50,808 bases of DNA from Microbacterium sp. (GCF_026393345.1 NZ_JAPLAI010000038.1:1-50808); one strand, 5' to 3'. Positions 24,093 through 34,465 are shown, counted from the first letter of the stretch. Made by a program: numbers and translations. The notes: a model not told the origin generated them from the sequence alone.

Positions 24093-25269
24093 ACCCGGAA
24101 TCTCCCCCGGCACCCCCGACGGCGTCCTCCTGGGCGCCGGCGTGGTGAAGCGCCCCACCCGGCTCGCCGACGGTCGCGACCTGATCTACTACGACGACCC
24201 CGGCACCGCGCTCGGCGCCGAGCGCGCCCTCGACGCTCGCGACCTGGCGCCGCGTCCGGAGACCGCGAACATGCGACTCGACGTGCTCACCGGCGACTGG
24301 ATCTCGATCGCCGCGGCCCGGCAGAACCGCGCCTTCCTGCCGCCCGCCGAACTCGACCCGCTCGCGCCGCAGACGCCGACGAACCCGTCCGAGATCCCGT
24401 CCCGCTACGACGTCGCGGTGTTCGAGAACAAATCACCGTCCTTCGGCCCCGCCCTCGCCCGTGCCACCGGTGATGCCCCCGCGGCCGTCGATCCGCCACA
24501 GGGGCTCGACGATCTGGCGGCCTACGGCCTCGGTCGCACCCGCACCTCCGTCGGCCGCACCGAGGTGGTCTGTTTCAGCCCCGAGCATGCGGGCTCGTTC
24601 GGCACGCAGACGGTGGTGCGCGCCCGCACGGTCATCGAGGCCTGGGCCGACCGCACCGCCACCCTGTCGGCCCTGCCGGGCATCGCGCAGGTGTTCCCGT
24701 TCGAGAACCGCGGCCAGGAGATCGGCGTCACTCTCGCGCATCCGCACGGCCAGATCTACGCCTACCCGTACGTCACGCCGCGCACCCAGCGCCTGCTGCA
24801 CGGCATCGGGCAGCTCGGCGACGACCTGTTCGACCGCATCCTCGATTTCGAGCGGGGCGCGCACGAGCGCATCGTGCTCGAGGGCGAGCACTGGACCGCG
24901 TTCGTCCCGTTCGCGGCGCGGTGGCCGCTCGAGGTGCACCTCGTCCCGCACCGGCATGCCGCCGACTTCGCCGAGACGACCGCCGCCGAGCGCGACGAGC
25001 TCGCCCCGCTCTACCTGCGGCTGCTCCGCGGCATCGACGCGCTGTATCCGACACCCACCCCCTACATCGCGGCATGGCATCAGGCTCCGGTGCACGTGGG
25101 ACGCGCGGGCGCGCGCCTGCACCTCGAGCTCACGAGCCCGCGGCGTGCCGCAGACAAGCTCAAGTACCTGGCCGGATCCGAGGCAGCCATGGGCGCCTGG
25201 ATCGGCGACATCCCGCCGGAGACCTCGGCCGCGCGGCTGCGCGACGCCCTAGAAGGAGTGACCCTGTGA
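24085..25269 (+). CDS. galT: galactose-1-phosphate uridylyltransferase
   Basis: 394 residues from GTG 24085. The catalytic H-P-H triad is in LAHPHGQIYAYPYV, and VFPFENRGQEIGVT precedes it as in other GalT proteins; FVPFAARWPLEVHLVPHRH and the C-terminal YIAAWHQAPVH are further conserved blocks. It transfers UMP from UDP-glucose to galactose-1-P. The transcript appears to start at or very near the start codon given the overlapping operator, so it may be leaderless. It overlaps galK by 4 bp. Confidence 0.95.
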   Translation: MNTPGISPGTPDGVLLGAGVVKRPTRLADGRDLIYYDDPGTALGAERALDARDLAPRPETANMRLDVLTGDWISIAAARQNRAFLPPAELDPLAPQTPTNPSEIPSRYDVAVFENKSPSFGPALARATGDAPAAVDPPQGLDDLAAYGLGRTRTSVGRTEVVCFSPEHAGSFGTQTVVRARTVIEAWADRTATLSALPGIAQVFPFENRGQEIGVTLAHPHGQIYAYPYVTPRTQRLLHGIGQLGDDLFDRILDFERGAHERIVLEGEHWTAFVPFAARWPLEVHLVPHRHAADFAETTAAERDELAPLYLRLLRGIDALYPTPTPYIAAWHQAPVHVGRAGARLHLELTSPRRAADKLKYLAGSEAAMGAWIGDIPPETSAARLRDALEGVTL

Positions 25270-26441
25270 CGACGACGGATGCGGCCACCGCCGCCCGCGA
25301 GCTGTTCACCGCACTGACCGGCGCGGCGCCGGCCGGTCTCTGGTCGGCGCCGGGCCGGGTGAACCTCATCGGCGAACACACCGACTACAACGACGGCTTC
25401 GTGCTGCCGTTCGCGATCACGCACCGCACGGTCGCGGCCGTCTCGCCCCGCAGCGACCGCGTGGTGCGCGTGGCGTCGACGTTCGCCCCGGATGCGGTGG
25501 AGGTGCCGCTCGGCGACCTCGACGACCTCTTCCCCGCCCGACGAGACGAGATCGCGGAGTGGGCACGCTACCCGCTGGGGGTGGTGTGGGCGCTGCAGGG
25601 GCACGCCGCATCCGACGCCACCGGCTTCGACATCGCGATCGCGTCGGCCGTGCCGGTCGGTGCCGGACTGTCGTCATCGGCCGCGATCGAATGCGCGGTG
25701 GCGGTGGCCGTCGACGAGCTGTGGGCGCTCGGCCTCGACCGGAGCGCCCTGGCGCTCGCGGGCCGGCGCGCCGAGAACGAGGCCGTGGGAGCGCCGACGG
25801 GCGTTATGGACCAGATGGCGTCCATGCACGGCGAGGCGGATGCGGCGATCTTCCTCGACTGCCGCTCGCTGAAGGCCCGCGCGGTGCCGCTCGGTTTCGC
25901 GGAGGCGGGCCTGGAGGTGCTCGTCATCGACACCCGGGTCTCGCACGCCCACTCCACCGGCGGCTACCGGGAACGCCGCGCCTCGTGCGAGCTCGGCGCC
26001 CGCCTCATGGGCGTGCCGGCGCTCCGCGACCTCGGGGTCGACGATCTGCCCCGGGCGCAGGAGCTACTCGACGACGTCACCTTCCGGCGGGTGCGCCACA
26101 TCGTCACCGAGGATCAGCGGGTGCTCGACACCGTCCGCACCCTCGGCGAGGAGGGCCCGCTCGCGATCGGCGCACTGCTGCTCGCCTCGCACGCGTCGAT
26201 GCGCGACGACTTCGAGATCTCGGTTCCCGAGCTCGACACCGCGGTGGCGACCGCCATGGCTGCGGGCGCGGTGGGCGCCCGGATGACCGGCGGGGGTTTC
26301 GGCGGGGCGGCCATCGCGGTGGTGGACCGCGGGCTCGTCTCACCCGTGACCGCCGCCGTCGAGCAGGCGTTCGCGGACGCCGGTTACCGCGCGCCGCACA
26401 TCTTCACCGTGACGCCGGCCGCGGGTGCCGGCCGCGCCTGA
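25266..26441 (+). CDS. galK: galactokinase
   Basis: 391 residues from GTG 25266, inside the galT stop (GTGA), with an AGAAGGAG ribosome site in the galT end. The galactokinase signature GRVNLIGEHTDYNDG, the GHMP ATP loop PVGAGLSSSAAIE and the C-terminal MTGGGFGGAAIAV are all present. It phosphorylates galactose to galactose-1-P and completes the galTK operon. Confidence 0.97.
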   Translation: MTTTDAATAARELFTALTGAAPAGLWSAPGRVNLIGEHTDYNDGFVLPFAITHRTVAAVSPRSDRVVRVASTFAPDAVEVPLGDLDDLFPARRDEIAEWARYPLGVVWALQGHAASDATGFDIAIASAVPVGAGLSSSAAIECAVAVAVDELWALGLDRSALALAGRRAENEAVGAPTGVMDQMASMHGEADAAIFLDCRSLKARAVPLGFAEAGLEVLVIDTRVSHAHSTGGYRERRASCELGARLMGVPALRDLGVDDLPRAQELLDDVTFRRVRHIVTEDQRVLDTVRTLGEEGPLAIGALLLASHASMRDDFEISVPELDTAVATAMAAGAVGARMTGGGFGGAAIAVVDRGLVSPVTAAVEQAFADAGYRAPHIFTVTPAAGAGRA

Positions 26442-26489
26442 GCTGCAGCGGCGGTGGAGGGCGGCCGCACCGCGGTTAGACTCGCCCTT

Positions 26490-27880
<1,391 letters not shown>

Positions 27881-27898
27881 GCGCCGCACGAACTCCGC

Positions 27899-27967
27899 AG
27901 AATCGCGCAAAGTTCGCCGCATCCGGCCAGAATCCTGCGAGGTTCGTCGCATCCTGCGAGGTTCGTG
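27899..27967 (+). repeat. short degenerate direct repeats
   Basis: AGAATCGCGCAAAGTTCGCC at 27899, AGAATCCTGCGAGGTTCGTC at 27929 and ATCCTGCGAGGTTCGTG at 27951 are variants of one unit in the gap before the carboxylesterase gene. They form no clear hairpin. Confidence 0.6.
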
Positions 27968-28012
27968 CCCACATATCCTCATGACTGCACGCATCCACTC
28001 GCGAGGAGCAGT

Positions 28013-29503
28013 ATGACCCTTCCCGACATCCCCGTCGTGTCCATCGACTCCGGTGCCGTGCGCGGTGTGTGGCGGGCGGGCTCGGCCGCATACCTCGGCA
28101 TCCCGTTCGCGCAGCCGCCCGTGGGCGACCTGCGGTTCGCGGCCCCCGTCCCGGTCGAACCGTGGCAGGGGGTCCGCGACGCGACCGAGTACGGTGCGAC
28201 GGCGCTACGCACCGACCCGGGGAACACGATCATCCCGGAGCCGGCCATCCCGGGCGACTCCACCCTCAACGTCAACGTGTTCGCCCCCTTCCCGCAGAAC
28301 GCGGATGCGGCACTGCCGGTGCTCGTGTACATCCACGGCGGCGGGTACACCGCCGGCTCCCCCGCGAGCCCGTGGTACGACGGCGCCGCGTTCACCCGCG
28401 ACGGCGTGGTCACCGTGACGATCTCGTACCGGCTCGGATTCGACGGGTTCGGATACATCGACGGCGCGCCGCACAACCGGGGCGTTCGCGACTGGCTCGC
28501 GGCGCTGGAATGGGTGCAGCGGAACATCGCCGCATTCGGCGGCGACCCGGCCCGCGTGACCCTTGCGGGACAGTCCGCCGGCGGCGGTGCGGTGCTGACC
28601 CTGCTGTCGATGCCCCGCGCGCAGCACCTCTTCCACGCCGCGTGGGTGATGTCGGCGGCGCTCGGCGACGTGTCCGAGGACGCGGCGCGGGAGCGCGCGA
28701 CCCGGCTGGCGGCCCTCGCCGGGGTCACGGCAGACCGCACCGGCTTCGCCTCGGTGCCCGAGGAGAAGCTGCAGGGGCTGCTGAACAGGGCGGCGCACGC
28801 GGAGACCCGCGACCGGCTCGCTCCGGTGCGGGACATGATCGACGACGGCCCATCCTGGGCGCCGATGGTCGACGGCGACCTCATCCCGCTCCCGCCGGTG
28901 GAGGCGCTCCGCGAGGGCGTCGGCGCCGGCAAGCCCCTCGTCATCGGGGCGACGGACGACGAGTTCACGATGGTGCTCGACCCGCTTCGCCGCATCCTCG
29001 CCGTCGTCCCGGCGGGGTTCGCGCTGGGCCGGCTGGGCGTGCCAGGACCCGTGCGGGCCGAGTACCTGCGCGCGAACACGGACCGCCGGCGCGCCGGCAC
29101 CGCCGCGATCCTCGGCCGGTTCGTGACCGACCGGGTGTTCCGCTCGCTCGTCGCCCGCGTCGCGACGGCCCGCTCCCGCTCGCACGCGCCGGAGGCGGCG
29201 CCGACCTGGGTGTACCGGTTCTCGTGGCCGTCACCGACCAAGCGCTGGGCCTGCCACTGCCTGGACGTGCCGTTCTTCTTCGACGCCCTCGGCGCCGAAG
29301 GCACCACGGCGCTGCTGGGGGATGCTCCGCCGCGGGCGCTCGCCACCGCAGTGCACGGCGCGGCCGTCGCGTTCGCGCGCACGCAGGATCCCGGCTGGCG
29401 CGCGTGGTCTGCGGCACCGGGGTCAACGCGGGTGTTCGGCGGACCCGCATCCGCCCCCGACGTGCTGCCGGACGGCTACGCCTCGGTGGCCGCGCTGTAC
29501 TGA
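28013..29503 (+). CDS. type B carboxylesterase
   Basis: 496 residues from ATG 28013 with a GAGGAG site. Carboxylesterase/lipase family: YLGIPFAQPPVGDLRF, the oxyanion HGGG at 108-111, GGDPARVTLAGQSAGGGAV with Ser188 in GQSAG, and a C-terminal catalytic His region AVHGAAVAFARTQDPGW. No signal peptide, so cytoplasmic. It hydrolyses carboxylic esters of unknown identity; para-nitrobenzyl esterase is the common annotation. It ends just before REP-like copy C. Confidence 0.92.
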   Translation: MTLPDIPVVSIDSGAVRGVWRAGSAAYLGIPFAQPPVGDLRFAAPVPVEPWQGVRDATEYGATALRTDPGNTIIPEPAIPGDSTLNVNVFAPFPQNADAALPVLVYIHGGGYTAGSPASPWYDGAAFTRDGVVTVTISYRLGFDGFGYIDGAPHNRGVRDWLAALEWVQRNIAAFGGDPARVTLAGQSAGGGAVLTLLSMPRAQHLFHAAWVMSAALGDVSEDAARERATRLAALAGVTADRTGFASVPEEKLQGLLNRAAHAETRDRLAPVRDMIDDGPSWAPMVDGDLIPLPPVEALREGVGAGKPLVIGATDDEFTMVLDPLRRILAVVPAGFALGRLGVPGPVRAEYLRANTDRRRAGTAAILGRFVTDRVFRSLVARVATARSRSHAPEAAPTWVYRFSWPSPTKRWACHCLDVPFFFDALGAEGTTALLGDAPPRALATAVHGAAVAFARTQDPGWRAWSAAPGSTRVFGGPASAPDVLPDGYASVAALY

Positions 29504-29530
29504 CCGCCACGTCTCCCCCGACCGGCCCGC

Positions 29531-29603
29531 GCCGAGACCACATCCGTTCGCCGAGACCACACCCGATCGGATGTCGCCTCGGCGAACGGATGTGGTCTCG
29601 GCG
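29531..29603. repeat. REP-like palindromic element, copy C
   Basis: Same four-box layout as the copies at 11429 and 20736; the third box has decayed (ATGTCGCCTCGGC). It lies between the convergent carboxylesterase and LLM oxidoreductase genes. Confidence 0.85.
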
Positions 29604-29624
29604 AAAAGGGACTCGGGCGCCCGC

Positions 29625-30608
29625 TCAGCGGAGCGCCGGAATCACCTCACGTTCGAACAGGTCGACGCCGGTGCGGTCGTAGGCATGCTCGGGGAAGTAG
29701 TGGATGGCGTATGCCAGCCCCTCATCCTGCAGCGCGGTGAGTCGTTCGACGACCTGCGCCGGGGTACCGACGAGCGCGTTGCCCGAGGAGCCATAGTCGG
29801 CCATGTACTGCGCGGTCGCATCGCCGAGGTACGGTGCGACACGCGCCTCGATCGCCTCGAGCCGCTCGGTCACCTCGGCCTCGGTGGCGCCGATGACGGT
29901 ATTGAAGTTCGCGCTCAGGGTGATCTCGCCCGGGTCGCGGCCGATCTCGGCGCAGTGGGCGCGCAGCACGTCGCGCTTGTGGGCGAAGTCCGCCGGGGCC
30001 ACGTTCGCGTAGTCGCCGTACTCCGCGACCAGCCGCAGCGTCTTCTTCTCACCGCCGCCCGCGATCCACAGCGGGATACCGCCCTGCTGCAGCGGCAGCG
30101 GACGCACCGTCGCGCCGCTCATCGAGTAGTGCTCGCCGTCGAGGGTGACCGAGCCGCTCGTCCACGCCTGCCGCATGATCTCGACGCCCTCGCGCAGCAT
30201 CCCGAGCCGCTCACCGATCCGCGGGAAACCGTAGCCGTAGGCGCGCCACTCGTGCTCGTACCAGCCGGCGCCGATGCCCATCTCGACCCGGCCGCCGGAG
30301 ATCGCGTCCACGGTCGCGGCGACCTTGGCGAGGTAGGCCGGGTTACGGTACCCGATGCAGGTGCACATCTGCCCGAGCCGGATGCGGTCGGTCGACGCCG
30401 CAAACGCCGCCATCAGCGTCCACGCCTCGTGCGTCGCCTCCTCGCTCGGCACCGGCACGGTGTGGAAGTGGTCGTAGACCCACAGCGATTCCCAGGGGCC
30501 TTCATCGGCGCGCTGCGCGAGAGTGCGCATCACCCGCCAGTGGTCGGCAGGGTCGATGCCGACCAGATCGTGTCGCCAGCCTTGAGGGATGAAGGTTCCG
30601 AAGCGCAT
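29625..30608 (-). CDS. LLM-class F420-dependent oxidoreductase
   Basis: 327 residues starting MRFGTFIPQGWRHDLVG. Conserved blocks are SLWVYDHFHTVPVPS, RIRLGQMCTCIGYRNPAYLA, GGRVEMGIGAGWYEHEWRAYG and PLWIAGGGEKKTLRLVAEY, the pattern of luciferase-like enzymes that use coenzyme F420 in Actinobacteria. The substrate is unknown; the F420 assignment is by family resemblance. It starts 10 bp after the DNA methyltransferase stop on the same strand, so lplA, the methyltransferase and this gene may form one transcript. Confidence 0.88.
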   Translation of the reverse strand: MRFGTFIPQGWRHDLVGIDPADHWRVMRTLAQRADEGPWESLWVYDHFHTVPVPSEEATHEAWTLMAAFAASTDRIRLGQMCTCIGYRNPAYLAKVAATVDAISGGRVEMGIGAGWYEHEWRAYGYGFPRIGERLGMLREGVEIMRQAWTSGSVTLDGEHYSMSGATVRPLPLQQGGIPLWIAGGGEKKTLRLVAEYGDYANVAPADFAHKRDVLRAHCAEIGRDPGEITLSANFNTVIGATEAEVTERLEAIEARVAPYLGDATAQYMADYGSSGNALVGTPAQVVERLTALQDEGLAYAIHYFPEHAYDRTGVDLFEREVIPALR

Positions 30609-30617
30609 TCGCCCAGC

Positions 30618-31568
30618 CTAGGACGCAACGATCTCCGCGTGGGGGATGCGGGTGCGCATGATCTGGATCGCCTCGGGGTTCCGGTCGACGAGCACGGCGT
30701 TGCGGCCGAGCGCAGAGGCGACCGCTCCGGTGGTGCCGGAGCCCGCGAAGAGGTCGAGGACGCTGTCGCCCGGCCGACTCGAGGCCTGCACGATGCGCCG
30801 CAGGATCCCCTCCGGCTTCTGCGTCGGGTAACCGGTCTTCTCCCGCCCGCTGGTCGGGACGATGGTGTGCCACCACACGTCGGTGGGAAGCTTGCCGCGG
30901 GCGGCCTTCTCCGGGGTCACCAGTCCCGGCGCCATGTACGGCTCCCGGTCGACGGACTCGGAGTCGAACCAGTAGCCGGCCGGGTCTTTCACGTACACGA
31001 GGATGGTGTCGTGCTTCGTGGGCCAGCGCCGGCGGGATTTCGCCCCGTAGTCGTACGCCCAGATGAGCTCGTTGAGGAACCGGTCGCGTCCGAACAGCGC
31101 GTCCATCATGACCTTGGCGTAGTGCGCCTCGCGGTAGTCCAGGTGCAGGTACAGCGTGCCGTCGTCGGCGAGCAGCCGCCAGGCCTCCGCCAGCCGCGGC
31201 TCCAGGTAGCCCCAGTAGTCGTCGAATCGGTCGTCGTACGTGCGGAGGTCCCCGCGGAGCCGCTCGTAGCTGGTCCCCCGGAAGCCGCGCTTGACCTCCC
31301 CCGACACCGAACCCACCACCGAACCCACCACCGAACCCGACATCGAACTCAGCCGCGCTGCATCCGTAGCTGCCGCCGCCGTGCGCGCCGTCTCGACCGC
31401 ACGTCCCTGCGTCCGGCCGGTGTTGAACGGCGGGTCGAGGTAGATGAGCGTGAATGCGCCGTCAGGGAGGGTCGCGGCGACCTCCAGGTTCTCACCGTGA
31501 TGGATGCGGACGCCGCCGTGCGGCTGTGCCGGGGCAGGGGCCGGTGCCGGTGGGGTGGGGGCGGTCAC
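30618..31568 (-). CDS. orphan beta-class site-specific DNA methyltransferase
   Basis: About 316 residues from GTG 31568, which overlaps the lipoate-ligase stop by 4 bp; an earlier GTG at 31586 is possible. The catalytic DPPF (45-48, in YLDPPFNTG) precedes the S-adenosylmethionine loop DLFAGSGTTG (272-281), which is the motif order of beta-class amino (N6-adenine or N4-cytosine) methyltransferases. No restriction endonuclease gene is adjacent, so it looks like an orphan, regulatory-type enzyme. A Gly-Ser-Val repeat encoded by 12-bp tandem units sits at residues 78-90. The target site cannot be read from sequence. Confidence 0.88.
   Translation of the reverse strand: MTAPTPPAPAPAPAQPHGGVRIHHGENLEVAATLPDGAFTLIYLDPPFNTGRTQGRAVETARTAAAATDAARLSSMSGSVVGSVVGSVSGEVKRGFRGTSYERLRGDLRTYDDRFDDYWGYLEPRLAEAWRLLADDGTLYLHLDYREAHYAKVMMDALFGRDRFLNELIWAYDYGAKSRRRWPTKHDTILVYVKDPAGYWFDSESVDREPYMAPGLVTPEKAARGKLPTDVWWHTIVPTSGREKTGYPTQKPEGILRRIVQASSRPGDSVLDLFAGSGTTGAVASALGRNAVLVDRNPEAIQIMRTRIPHAEIVAS
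31306..31341. repeat. 12-bp tandem repeat inside the methyltransferase gene
   Basis: ACCGAACCCACC repeats at 31306, 31318 and 31330 (the last with a small change), with a decayed fourth unit after it. Units of 12 keep the frame and encode GSV-type residues in the methyltransferase. Confidence 0.75.
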
Positions 31569-32614
31569 GGGACGCGGTGCAGCCACGCGTCAGTGGCGAA
31601 CTTCGAGGCCACCAGCGCCTCGGCCTCCGCGTACTCCTCGTCGGTGATGCGACCGGGCACGGCGCCGTACAGCGTGGTGAACGTGTCGATGAACCGGTCG
31701 ATGATCGCCTCGCGGGGAAGACCGGTCTGGCTTCGGAGCGGGTCGACGCGCTTGGCCGCGGATGCGGTGCCCTTGTCGCTCAGCTTCTCGCGGCCGATGC
31801 GCAGCACCTCGGTCATCACCTGACCGTCCATGTCGTAGCTGAGGGTGGCGTGGTGCAGCACCCCGCCGTTGGCGAGCCGCTTCTGCGCGGCGCCGCCGAT
31901 CTTGCCGTGGGGGCCGGTGATGTCGTTGAGCGGCTGGTACACCGCGTCGATGCCGAGGGAGCGCAGCGCCTGCAGCACCCAGTCGTCGAGGAACGCGTAG
32001 GAGTCGGCGAAGGTCATCCCGGCGACGAGGGAGGCGGGCACGTACAGCGAGTAGGTGACGATCGAGTTCGCGGCCATGAGCATGGCGCCACCGCCGGAGA
32101 TGCGCCGGACGACGTCGAAGCCGTGCCGTGCCGCACCCTCGGGGTCGACCTCGTTCCGGTACGACTGGAACGAACCGATCACGACGGCGGACTCGTTCCA
32201 CTCCCACAGGCGGAGCGTCGGGTTCCGGCGACCGTCGCCGACGCGGGTCGTGAGCACCTCGTCGAGGGCGAGGTTCATGCGCGCCGACACGGGCGGCTCG
32301 TGGACGACCTCCCAGGAGAACTCCTTCCACCCCGGTGCGGTCACGAGCGCCCGGCGCACCGCGGTGCCCACCGACTCCGGCGTGAAGCCGAGCAGCTGCG
32401 CGCCGGCGGGCAGCGCCTGACGAACGGCGGCGGCGATACCGGCCGCATCCGTCTCCACCGGCAGCCCCTCGATGGCCGCGTCGATGTCCGCCAGGGCGTC
32501 GTCGGGCTCGAGGAAGAAGTCGCCGGCCAGGTGGAAGTCCACGATCCGGCCGTCGCGGACCTCGAGGTCCACGACCACGAGCTTGCCGCCGGGCACCTTG
32601 AATTCGCCGTGCAT
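31565..32614 (-). CDS. lplA: lipoate-protein ligase A
   Basis: 349 residues. The unusual order has an N-terminal accessory domain (GEFKVPGGKLVVVDLEVRDG) followed by the catalytic BPL_LplA domain (PPVSARMNLALDEVL, VVRRISGGGAMLMA for lipoyl-AMP binding, NDITGPHGKIGGAAQKR with the catalytic Lys). It attaches lipoate to E2 subunits and glycine cleavage H protein. It overlaps the methyltransferase gene by 4 bp, an unusual functional pairing. Confidence 0.92.
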   Translation of the reverse strand: MHGEFKVPGGKLVVVDLEVRDGRIVDFHLAGDFFLEPDDALADIDAAIEGLPVETDAAGIAAAVRQALPAGAQLLGFTPESVGTAVRRALVTAPGWKEFSWEVVHEPPVSARMNLALDEVLTTRVGDGRRNPTLRLWEWNESAVVIGSFQSYRNEVDPEGAARHGFDVVRRISGGGAMLMAANSIVTYSLYVPASLVAGMTFADSYAFLDDWVLQALRSLGIDAVYQPLNDITGPHGKIGGAAQKRLANGGVLHHATLSYDMDGQVMTEVLRIGREKLSDKGTASAAKRVDPLRSQTGLPREAIIDRFIDTFTTLYGAVPGRITDEEYAEAEALVASKFATDAWLHRVP

Positions 32615-32648
32615 CCTCCCAGCCTAGGCGCGCGGGGGCGCCTCCCGC

Positions 32649-33497
32649 TCAGTCGCGGGCAGGGAAGCGCGCGTCGAGCCAGGCGAGGAGGTCGGCACGG
32701 ACCTCCGCCTGCGTCACCTCGTTGAAGATCTCGTGGCGCGCGCCCGGATAGACGAGCGTGGTGACGTCGGTGAAGCCGGACCGCTCACGGTAGGCGGCGG
32801 CCAGCCGGTGGACGCTGCGGGGGCCGCCGACGGTGTCCTCCCGGCCCACCATGAGCAAGGTCGGAATGTCGACGCCGATGTCCTTCCGCGGGCGGCCGAA
32901 GATCCGCGCCGCCTCACGCACCCCGAACAGTTTCATCAGCGGCACCGAGGTGGTCAGCTCGTCCTCGAGGAACGCCCGTCCCACGGCGAGGTCGCTGGAG
33001 AGCCACTCGGTGCCCGTCGCGTCCGGGGCCTTCCACGGCGCGTTCAGGTCGCCGGCGTTCAGCGCGCCGGGCATCCGCAGCGCCGACCCGGACAGCACGA
33101 TGCCGTCATACGCATCCGGATGCCGGTTGACGAGGATCTGCGCGAGGAACGAGCCCCAGGAATGACCGAGGATCACCAGCGGCAGGTCGGGGTTCTCCGC
33201 GCGGATGATCTCGGTGAGCTGCCACAGCGCGCCGACCGCCGCCTCGTGCCCGCCCGCGCCGAGGCGCCCGAGCCGTGCCGGATCGCCCCACTGTCGCATG
33301 CCGGTGCGACCGTGCCCGCGGTGATCGTCGGCATACACCGTGTAGCCGTCCGCGGTGAGCGCCGCGATCAGCGCGGGGTACCTGCCGGCGTGCTCGCCGA
33401 CGCCGTGGAGCAGCTGCACGACTGCCCGCGCTCGGGTCCGGGCGGGATGGAGGTCGTAGACGATGGTGACGCCGTGTGCATCGACGAACTCGGGCAT
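32649..33497 (-). CDS. alpha/beta hydrolase (monoacylglycerol lipase-like)
   Basis: 282 residues. VVQLLHGVGEHAGRYPALIA is typical of the Hydrolase_4 (lysophospholipase/monoacylglycerol lipase) group; ADDHRGHGRTG, the nucleophile elbow LGHSWGS, an Asp in MVGREDTVGG and the His in PGARHEIFNE complete the triad. No signal peptide. Probably cleaves monoacylglycerols or lysophospholipids. The gap to lplA downstream is 34 bp, so cotranscription is likely. Confidence 0.9.
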   Translation of the reverse strand: MPEFVDAHGVTIVYDLHPARTRARAVVQLLHGVGEHAGRYPALIAALTADGYTVYADDHRGHGRTGMRQWGDPARLGRLGAGGHEAAVGALWQLTEIIRAENPDLPLVILGHSWGSFLAQILVNRHPDAYDGIVLSGSALRMPGALNAGDLNAPWKAPDATGTEWLSSDLAVGRAFLEDELTTSVPLMKLFGVREAARIFGRPRKDIGVDIPTLLMVGREDTVGGPRSVHRLAAAYRERSGFTDVTTLVYPGARHEIFNEVTQAEVRADLLAWLDARFPARD

Positions 33498-33518
33498 GCC
33501 CGTAAGGTTAAGGCACGC

Positions 33519-33635
33519 TCAGTCGCGGCGGGGAAGCAGTTCTCCGTCCACGACATCGATCCCGGGCACCTGTTCGAAGGTCAGCTCGGGCTCATCGCCG
33601 TCCTCGGGGACGGATTCGTTCGGCTGGGGTCGCAC
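33519..33635 (-). CDS. 38-residue hypothetical protein
   Basis: Starts at GTG 33635 behind a strong AGGAGGTGG site and stops at 33519, just upstream of the hydrolase gene on the same strand. The product is acidic (ESVPEDGDEPELTFEQVPG) and ends GELLPRRD. No family recognised. The ribosome site and acidic composition support it; its length keeps confidence modest. Confidence 0.5.
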   Translation of the reverse strand: MRPQPNESVPEDGDEPELTFEQVPGIDVVDGELLPRRD

Positions 33636-33729
33636 AGCGGACCACCTCCTGAAGCTTGGCCTCCAGGATGTCCCGCGCACGGTGCACCAAGGCGGCCCTT
33701 GACAGCCGGCCGAGCGGCCCGTATTCCGC

Positions 33730-34047
33730 TCAGGCGGTGGCGGGCGGGAGGTCGTCGTCCGGCTCGGGCACGATCGTGAGGCCGTTGGGGCCGGATGCGG
33801 CGAGCATCAGCTCCTCCACCCAGGCGCGGTTGATGCGCGGTTGGCGGCTGCCGTAGAAGTGGAACTGCATCGGCACGGACGGGTGCACCCAGAAGCTGCG
33901 GCGGCCACTACCGTCACCGATCTCCACGTCGAACATGAACGGCTCGCCGCGGCGGAGCTTGTTCATGACGACGATGCGCAGATGCGCCAGCGTGCGGTCT
34001 TCGATGTCGACCGCGTTCGAATTGGTGTCGTAGATGAATCGCCCCAT
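33730..34047 (-). CDS. DUF7882-family protein, copy 1
   Basis: 105 residues: MGRFIYDTNSNAVDIEDRTL, then LAHLRIVVMNKLRRGEPF, FWVHPSVPMQFHFYGSRQPR and INRAWVEELMLAASGPNGLT. This short protein family is characteristic of Microbacteriaceae and is often mislabelled as an ATP-dependent DNA ligase, although it is far too short and lacks ligase motifs. Function unknown. It is divergent from a second copy whose start lies 69 bp away. Confidence 0.82.
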   Translation of the reverse strand: MGRFIYDTNSNAVDIEDRTLAHLRIVVMNKLRRGEPFMFDVEIGDGSGRRSFWVHPSVPMQFHFYGSRQPRINRAWVEELMLAASGPNGLTIVPEPDDDLPPATA

Positions 34048-34116
34048 GGTTCGAGCATACGGCGGTCATCCACAGGCCCGAAGTGCCCGGACGGGCATCG
34101 GGTTATGGTGGGGCAC

Positions 34117-34440
34117 ATGGGCACGATCTATTACGGCGGCACGAGCTCTCCCATCAACATCGACGATCGCGCTCTCGCGCACCTGAAAGTGGTCATCGCC
34201 ACCAAGCTCCGCCGCGGCGAGAGCTTCACCCTCTCGTGGCGTCACACCGACGACCAGCCTCGCGGGCGCAGCACGGTGTGGCTGCACCCGTCGATCCCGC
34301 TGCGGTTCGTGTTCGACGACCCCGAGCCCACGGTCCTCGACCGGCAGTGGATCGAGGAGCTAGCGAGTTCCGCGAATTCATCCGGCGGCATCATGCTCGT
34401 CCCCGAGCAGCTGGACACGCCCCACCCGATCGAGTCCTGA
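34117..34440 (+). CDS. DUF7882-family protein, copy 2
   Basis: 107 residues from ATG 34117. It shares the pattern of its divergent neighbour: MGTIYYGGTSSPINIDDRAL, LAHLKVVIATKLRRGESF, VWLHPSIPLRFVF and RQWIEELASSANSSGGI. The two are clearly paralogous but not close to identical, so the duplication is old or they were retained for different tasks. Function unknown; no membrane segment or catalytic motif is visible. Confidence 0.82.
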   Translation: MGTIYYGGTSSPINIDDRALAHLKVVIATKLRRGESFTLSWRHTDDQPRGRSTVWLHPSIPLRFVFDDPEPTVLDRQWIEELASSANSSGGIMLVPEQLDTPHPIES

Positions 34441-34465
34441 CGCGCGCCGACTCCGGCCGCGCAGG

